From NCBI GenBank assembly GCA_009774055.1, contig VSNB01000132.1, forward strand, positions 1 to 8,954: a stretch of 8,954 nt of DNA. The letters run 5' to 3'. Of this stretch, positions 4,941 through 8,954 are shown piece by piece. This stretch comes from Clostridiales bacterium (GTDB taxonomy: Bacteria; Bacillota; Clostridia; Oscillospirales; Oscillospiraceae). Under the pieces are notes generated by a model. That model saw nothing but the letters and a program-made list of their open reading frames with translations, was not told where the DNA came from and did not search any database. A program made the position numbers and the translations under genes. Each line of letters begins with the position of its first letter. The first letter of the stretch is position 1.

Positions 4941-7283
4941 ATGTTTACGATCAGCAAACCGCTCCTCTTTGACGGAGCTATGGGAACCATGCTCCAGAAG
5001 ACCGGCCTCCCGGCGGGAACTCCGCCGGAAAAAATGAACCTCGCCGCTCCGGATGCAGTGGAACGCATCCATGCCGCCTACGCCGCGGCGGGAGCGGATG
5101 TCCTGACCGCCAACACCTTCGGCGCCAGCCGGAGGAAGCTGGGGGAGGACCCCGCCCCCTATATTGCCGCCGGAATCGCCGCCGCCCGTCGGGCGGCGGG
5201 GGAGAAGCGGCTTGTCGCGCTGGACGCGGGACCCCTGGGGGTGCTGCTGGAGCCTTTCGGCGAGATGTCCTTCGAGGAGGCTTACCGCCAGTTTGCAGAC
5301 ATCATGGAGGTGGGGGAGAGGGCAGGGGCGGACCTGGTCCTCATTGAAACCATGAGCGACCTGCTGGAGGCCAAGGCCGCTCTGCTGGCGGCGAAGGAGC
5401 GGACAAGCCTGCCGGTGTTTGTCACCATGACCTTCGGGGAGGACGGAAGGACCTTCCTGGGGGTGGACCCGGCTGCTGCTGCGGTGACGCTGACCAGTCT
5501 GGGGGCGGATGGGATCGGCCTCAACTGCTCTCTGGGGCCGGAGGAGCTGAGGCCCGTGCTGGGAGAGATTTTGCGGAACACCTACCTGCCGGTGATGATT
5601 CAGCCCAACGCGGGCCTGCCCCGACTGGTGGACGGGGAAACGGCCTACGACGTGACGCCGGAGGAATTCGCCCAGTGGGGCCGCACGTTTCTGGAGGATG
5701 GCGTGGCCATCCTGGGCGGGTGCTGTGGCACGTCGCCGGCCCATATCCGGGCCCTGCGGCAGGTCCTGGATGCCGCGGCCCCGCCAGCGCGGCGGGAGAG
5801 GGACGGCGTGTGCCGCCTCTGCGGCTGGCAGGGGGCAGTATCGCTGACGGAAGCCTCAATCGCCGTAGTGGGGGAACGGCTGAACCCTACAGGCCGCCCG
5901 AAAATGAAGGAGGCCCTGTATGCCAAGGACTGGGACGCCGCCGCCGAAGCCGCCGCTGCCCAGCGGGAGGAGGGGGCGGACTTTCTGGTGGTGAACGCCG
6001 GACTGCCGGACATCGACCAGGCGGAAGCTCTGCCCAACCTGGTTCTGGCAATCCAAAAGGTTTCGCCTCTGCCGCTGGTGATCGACTGCTCGGACCCTGC
6101 CGCCATGGAGAAGACTCTGCGGGTCTGCCGGGGACGGCCCATTCTCAATTCCGTCAACGGCAGGGCGGACAGCCTGACGGCGATGCTTCCTCTGGCTGTG
6201 AAGTACGGCACGGGGCTCATTGTGCTGGCCCTGGACGAAAACGGCATCAGTGGAAATCCGGCGGCACGGCAGAACACCGCCCTGCGGGCCGCGCAGGCGG
6301 CGGAAAGGGCTGGAGTGCGCCGGGAGGATATTTTCATCGATACCCTGGCCCTGGCGGCCTCCGTGAGCCAGGAGGAGGCGCTTGCGGCGGCGGACGCTAT
6401 CCGGCTGGTCCGGGCGGCGGGGTACAAGACCCTGCTGGGGGTGTCCAACGTCAGCTACGGCCTGCCGGGGAGGGACGAGCTGAATTGCGCCTTTCTGGCC
6501 TCCTGCCTGGCGGCGGGGCTGAATGTGCCCATCGTCAACACGGAGTCCAGCCGTATCCGGGACACCCTGGCGGCGATGAAGGTCCTGACCGGTGCGGACC
6601 AGGGCTGCGGGGCGTATATTTCCAGTTTTCAGCGTGTTGGCGGAGCGACCCATGCCGTCGGGCCGGAGACACCGCCGCTGGAGACGATGATCGTCATGGG
6701 GCAGAAGTCCAGCGTGCCGGCAGCGGTAGAGGCGCTGTTGGAGAGGGAGACGCCCCTGGAGGTAATCGATGGGCACATCATCCCCGCGCTGGACGAGGTG
6801 GGGGAGCGGTACGAGAGAGGGAGCCTGTTCCTGCCCCAGCTGATGGCCTCTGCGGAAGCGGTGAAGGCCGCCTTTGACGTGGTGCGCTCCCGCCTGCCCC
6901 AGGGAGCGGGGGAGAAGGGGACCATCCTGCTTGCCACGGTGAAGGACGACGTCCACGATATTGGGAAGAACATTGTGAAAATGCTGCTGGAAAACTACGG
7001 CTACCAGGTGATCGACCTGGGCAGGGATGTACCGCCGGAAACGATTGTAAAAGCCGCCCTGGAAACCAGAGCGGCTTTGGTGGGGCTTTCCTCTCTTATG
7101 ACCACCACGGCCCAGAATATCGCTGTGACCATCCGGGCCCTGCGGGAAGCGGGAGCCCCCTGCAGGATTATGGTGGGCGGCGCGGTGGTGACCCAGTCCT
7201 TCGCGGACCAGATCGGCGCGGATTTTTACGCCGGGGACGCCGCCCAGTCGGCCCGGATCGCTGCCCAAGTGTTCGGCCGGTAG
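4941..7283 (+). CDS. metH: Cobalamin-dependent methionine synthase, short form without reactivation domain
   Basis: The enzyme moves the methyl group of 5-methyltetrahydrofolate to homocysteine through a corrinoid, giving methionine in the cytoplasm. The 780-residue product holds three modules. The homocysteine module (about 1-280) has FDGAMGTMLQ and the zinc cysteines Cys196 (GLNCSLGP), Cys261 and Cys262 (GGCCGTSP). The pterin-binding barrel (about 303-565) has GERLNPTGRPKM, DFLVVNAGLPDID and ILNSVNGR. The corrinoid module (about 580-780) has a helical cap and then DVHDIG (Asp670, His672, Gly675), where His672 is the axial cobalt ligand, plus SSLMTTT and GGAVVTQ. The C-terminal AdoMet reactivation domain of E. 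coli MetH (about 1,230 residues) is absent, as in other clostridial and Thermotoga-type enzymes. A separate activator would be needed. ATG 4941 has AAAGGA 6 bases upstream. No own promoter or SAM/cobalamin riboswitch is visible in the 40-base gap. A linker CxxC (Cys291, Cys294) is of unknown meaning. Confidence 0.93.
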   Translation: MFTISKPLLFDGAMGTMLQKTGLPAGTPPEKMNLAAPDAVERIHAAYAAAGADVLTANTFGASRRKLGEDPAPYIAAGIAAARRAAGEKRLVALDAGPLGVLLEPFGEMSFEEAYRQFADIMEVGERAGADLVLIETMSDLLEAKAALLAAKERTSLPVFVTMTFGEDGRTFLGVDPAAAAVTLTSLGADGIGLNCSLGPEELRPVLGEILRNTYLPVMIQPNAGLPRLVDGETAYDVTPEEFAQWGRTFLEDGVAILGGCCGTSPAHIRALRQVLDAAAPPARRERDGVCRLCGWQGAVSLTEASIAVVGERLNPTGRPKMKEALYAKDWDAAAEAAAAQREEGADFLVVNAGLPDIDQAEALPNLVLAIQKVSPLPLVIDCSDPAAMEKTLRVCRGRPILNSVNGRADSLTAMLPLAVKYGTGLIVLALDENGISGNPAARQNTALRAAQAAERAGVRREDIFIDTLALAASVSQEEALAAADAIRLVRAAGYKTLLGVSNVSYGLPGRDELNCAFLASCLAAGLNVPIVNTESSRIRDTLAAMKVLTGADQGCGAYISSFQRVGGATHAVGPETPPLETMIVMGQKSSVPAAVEALLERETPLEVIDGHIIPALDEVGERYERGSLFLPQLMASAEAVKAAFDVVRSRLPQGAGEKGTILLATVKDDVHDIGKNIVKMLLENYGYQVIDLGRDVPPETIVKAALETRAALVGLSSLMTTTAQNIAVTIRALREAGAPCRIMVGGAVVTQSFADQIGADFYAGDAAQSARIAAQVFGR

Positions 7284-7287
7284 GCGC

Positions 7288-8082
7288 TCAGGAGAGCAGC
7301 AGGGTGTCGTCCGCCTCGTCGCTGCCGCTGACCTTTTCGAACAGCTCCAGCAGCTGGCGGACGGTGAGCTTCTTCTTCTCCTCGCCGGAGACGTCGATGG
7401 CGATCCGTCCGTCGTACATCATGATCAGCCGGTCGCCGTAGGCGATGGCGTCCTTCATGTTGTGGGTGATCATCAGGGTGGTCAGGTGATCCTTGCCCAC
7501 AATGCGCTCGGTGGCGTCCAGCACCTTTGCCGCCGTCTTGGGGTCCAGGGCGGCGGTATGCTCGTCCAGGAGCAGCAGGCGGGGCTTTTGCAGCGTAGCC
7601 ATGAGCAGGGTCAGGGCCTGCCGCTGGCCGCCGGAGAGGAGGCCCACCTTGCTGGTCAGCCGGTCCTCCAGGCCCAGGTCTAAGATCTTCAGCATTTCCC
7701 GGTACCCCTCCCGCTCGGGACGGCTGATGCCGATACGGAGGGTCCGCCGCTGGCCCCGGCGCATGGCAAGGGCCAGGTTCTCATCGATCTGCATGGTGGC
7801 GGCGGTGCCCATCATGGGGTCCTGGAACACCCGGCCGATATATTTGGCCCGCTTGTGCTCCGGCAGGCTGGTCACATCCGCGCCGCCGATGGAGATAGTC
7901 CCCCGGTCCGCCGTCCACACGCCGGCAACGGCGTTGAGCAGGGTGGACTTGCCCGCGCCGTTGCCGCCGATGACGGTGACGAACTGGCCGTCCTCCATGT
8001 GGAGGTCCACCCCCCGCAGGGCGGTCTTTTCGTTGACGGTGCCGGGATTGAAGGTCTTATAGAGGTTCTTGACGTCAAGCAT
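7288..8082 (-). CDS. ABC transporter ATP-binding protein, COG1101 (TrpXYZ-type) family
   Basis: This is the cytoplasmic ATPase that powers the neighbouring permease for solute uptake. All ABC motifs are intact in its 264 residues: Walker A GGNGAGKST (39-47), Q-loop Gln87 (VFQDPMMG), signature LLSGGQRQ (148-155), Walker B LLLLDE (169-174, catalytic Glu174), D-loop ALDP and switch His207 (ITHN). The segment MMGTAATMQIDENLALAMRRG is typical of the COG1101 branch, which pairs with COG4120 permeases and COG2984 binding proteins. The Streptococcus TrpXYZ tryptophan importer belongs to this group, but the substrate here cannot be read from sequence. ATG 8082 overlaps the permease stop by 8 bases (ATGCTTGA) and has GGGAGG in the permease tail as RBS, so translation is probably coupled. 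Its stop is only 4 bases from the convergent metH stop, with no terminator between. Confidence 0.9.
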   Translation of the reverse strand: MLDVKNLYKTFNPGTVNEKTALRGVDLHMEDGQFVTVIGGNGAGKSTLLNAVAGVWTADRGTISIGGADVTSLPEHKRAKYIGRVFQDPMMGTAATMQIDENLALAMRRGQRRTLRIGISRPEREGYREMLKILDLGLEDRLTSKVGLLSGGQRQALTLLMATLQKPRLLLLDEHTAALDPKTAAKVLDATERIVGKDHLTTLMITHNMKDAIAYGDRLIMMYDGRIAIDVSGEEKKKLTVRQLLELFEKVSGSDEADDTLLLS

Positions 8083-8954
8083 GCGCGCCGCCTCCCTTCT
8101 GCGTCCGCCTGGTGAAGCGGCGGCCCTTCCAGTAGGGGATCGCCAGGAAGGCCGCTACGATGGCGGCGGAGATCAGCTTGAGGTAGTTGGTGTCGATGCC
8201 GCTGAGGCTCACCACCGCTTGAATGACTACGTAGTAAATGATCGCGCCGATGGATACCGCCAGGAGCTTCAGCGCGAAATTGGTGAAGAATTTGGAGAAC
8301 AGCACCTCGCCGATGATGACAGAGGCCAGGCCGATGACGATAGCGCCCTTGCCCATGCTGGAGTCGGCGAAGGACTGGTACTGGCTCAAAAGGGCCCCGG
8401 ACAGGGCCACCAGGCCGTTGGAGATCATCAGGCCCAGCACCTTGCCCACGCTGGTATTGATGCCCTGGGCCCGGGCCATGCTGGGGTTGGCCCCGGTGGC
8501 CCGGAGGGACGCGCCCAGCTCGGTGCCGAAGAACCAGTACAGCCCGCCGATGATGGCCGCCGTGAACAGGCCCACCACGAGGATGGGGTGGCGGTAGAAG
8601 GGGCGGGTCCCCTTGGCTACGTCCTGGACGAAACGGAGGGAAACCAGCAGCTTGTCCAGATTGGACTGGTCAATAATGTTGATCGCCACGTTGGCCTTCA
8701 TGCCCATGATCGCCAGGTTGATGGACCACAGCCCCAGCTGGGTCAGAATGCCGGACAGAATGGCGGGAATGCCGCAGACGGTGTGGAGCAGGCCGGTGAC
8801 CAGCCCCGCCAGCATTCCGGCCAGCAGCGCCGCCAGCAGTGCCAGCCAGAGGTTGACGCCTGCGCCGAAAAGCATGACGAACGCCGCCGCGCCGGTACAG
8901 AAGGACCCGTCTACCGTCAGGTCCGCGATGTCCAGAATCTTATAGGTAATATAC
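8075..8954 (-). CDS. ABC transporter permease, COG4120 family, 5' end outside the window
   Basis: This is the membrane subunit of the importer served by the ATPase downstream. The frame stays open to the window edge: upstream of the internal ATG at 8875 it reads YITYKILDIADLTVDGSF, a conserved N-terminal block of this family, so the true start lies beyond 8954. The visible 292 residues are nearly the whole protein, with only part of the first helix and N-terminus missing. Counting from the edge, helices lie near 18-33, 35-57, 62-84, 123-142, 170-190, 203-222, 225-248 and 258-273. The loop ELGASLRATGANPSMARAQG (145-164) is the BPD_transp_2-type segment that contacts the ATPase. The basic tail (277-286) is cytoplasmic. 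The substrate-binding protein gene is expected next, outside the window; tryptophan or another amino acid is possible but unproven. Confidence 0.88.
   Translation of the reverse strand, partial: YITYKILDIADLTVDGSFCTGAAAFVMLFGAGVNLWLALLAALLAGMLAGLVTGLLHTVCGIPAILSGILTQLGLWSINLAIMGMKANVAINIIDQSNLDKLLVSLRFVQDVAKGTRPFYRHPILVVGLFTAAIIGGLYWFFGTELGASLRATGANPSMARAQGINTSVGKVLGLMISNGLVALSGALLSQYQSFADSSMGKGAIVIGLASVIIGEVLFSKFFTNFALKLLAVSIGAIIYYVVIQAVVSLSGIDTNYLKLISAAIVAAFLAIPYWKGRRFTRRTQKGGGAHA

Noticed and set aside
5675..6877. 400-codon plus-strand frame inside metH, and long minus-strand frames at 5645-6448 and 5856-7268
   Set aside because: All are overlaps of a gene with clear family motifs; long secondary frames are expected in GC-rich coding DNA.

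Overview
The window looks like chromosomal DNA of a GC-rich, low-molecular-GC-skew-independent member of the Clostridia, most likely an Oscillospiraceae-type gut organism. This placement is an inference. It rests on GC-rich coding sequence, strong GGAGG-type ribosome binding sites, a SpoIIM-like sporulation protein next to a XerD-type recombinase (a Bacillota arrangement), a short MetH without a reactivation domain, and a COG4120/COG1101-type ABC transporter. No tRNA, rRNA, CRISPR array or transposase gene was seen.

Layout from left to right. Bases 1-960 hold the 3' part of tgt (queuosine modification of tRNA), ending in a perfect 10-bp hairpin. Bases 1018-1707, on the minus strand, hold a broken P-loop NTPase gene. 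It has a consensus promoter and a good RBS, but it carries three apparent single-base frameshifts and a 165-bp imperfect palindrome inserted in the middle. This decayed gene separates tgt from yajC, which are neighbours in many bacteria. From a near-consensus promoter, yajC (1914-2297) is followed by a structured-looking 160-base gap and a four-helix membrane protein (2458-2892) that resembles the TIGR04086 family. The RBS and start codon of that gene lie inside a 22-bp hairpin. An AT-richer 420-base gap with overlapping hairpins and a candidate promoter precedes spoIIM (3313-3945) and xerD (3970-4866), which are 24 bases apart and probably co-transcribed. A textbook terminator (4875-4901) follows xerD and lies only about 40 bases before the metH start (4941-7283). 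Convergent with metH, and only 4 bases away, is the end of a minus-strand ABC transporter operon: an ATPase (7288-8082) overlapping by 8 bases with its upstream permease (8075 to beyond the right edge).

The genes are mostly housekeeping: tRNA modification, Sec-associated membrane functions, sporulation engulfment, chromosome dimer resolution, methionine synthesis and solute import. The least explained parts are non-coding. These are the palindromic insertion in the pseudogene, the start-codon-sequestering hairpin with a possible folded leader in front of it, and the pair of mutually exclusive hairpins at 2967-3014.
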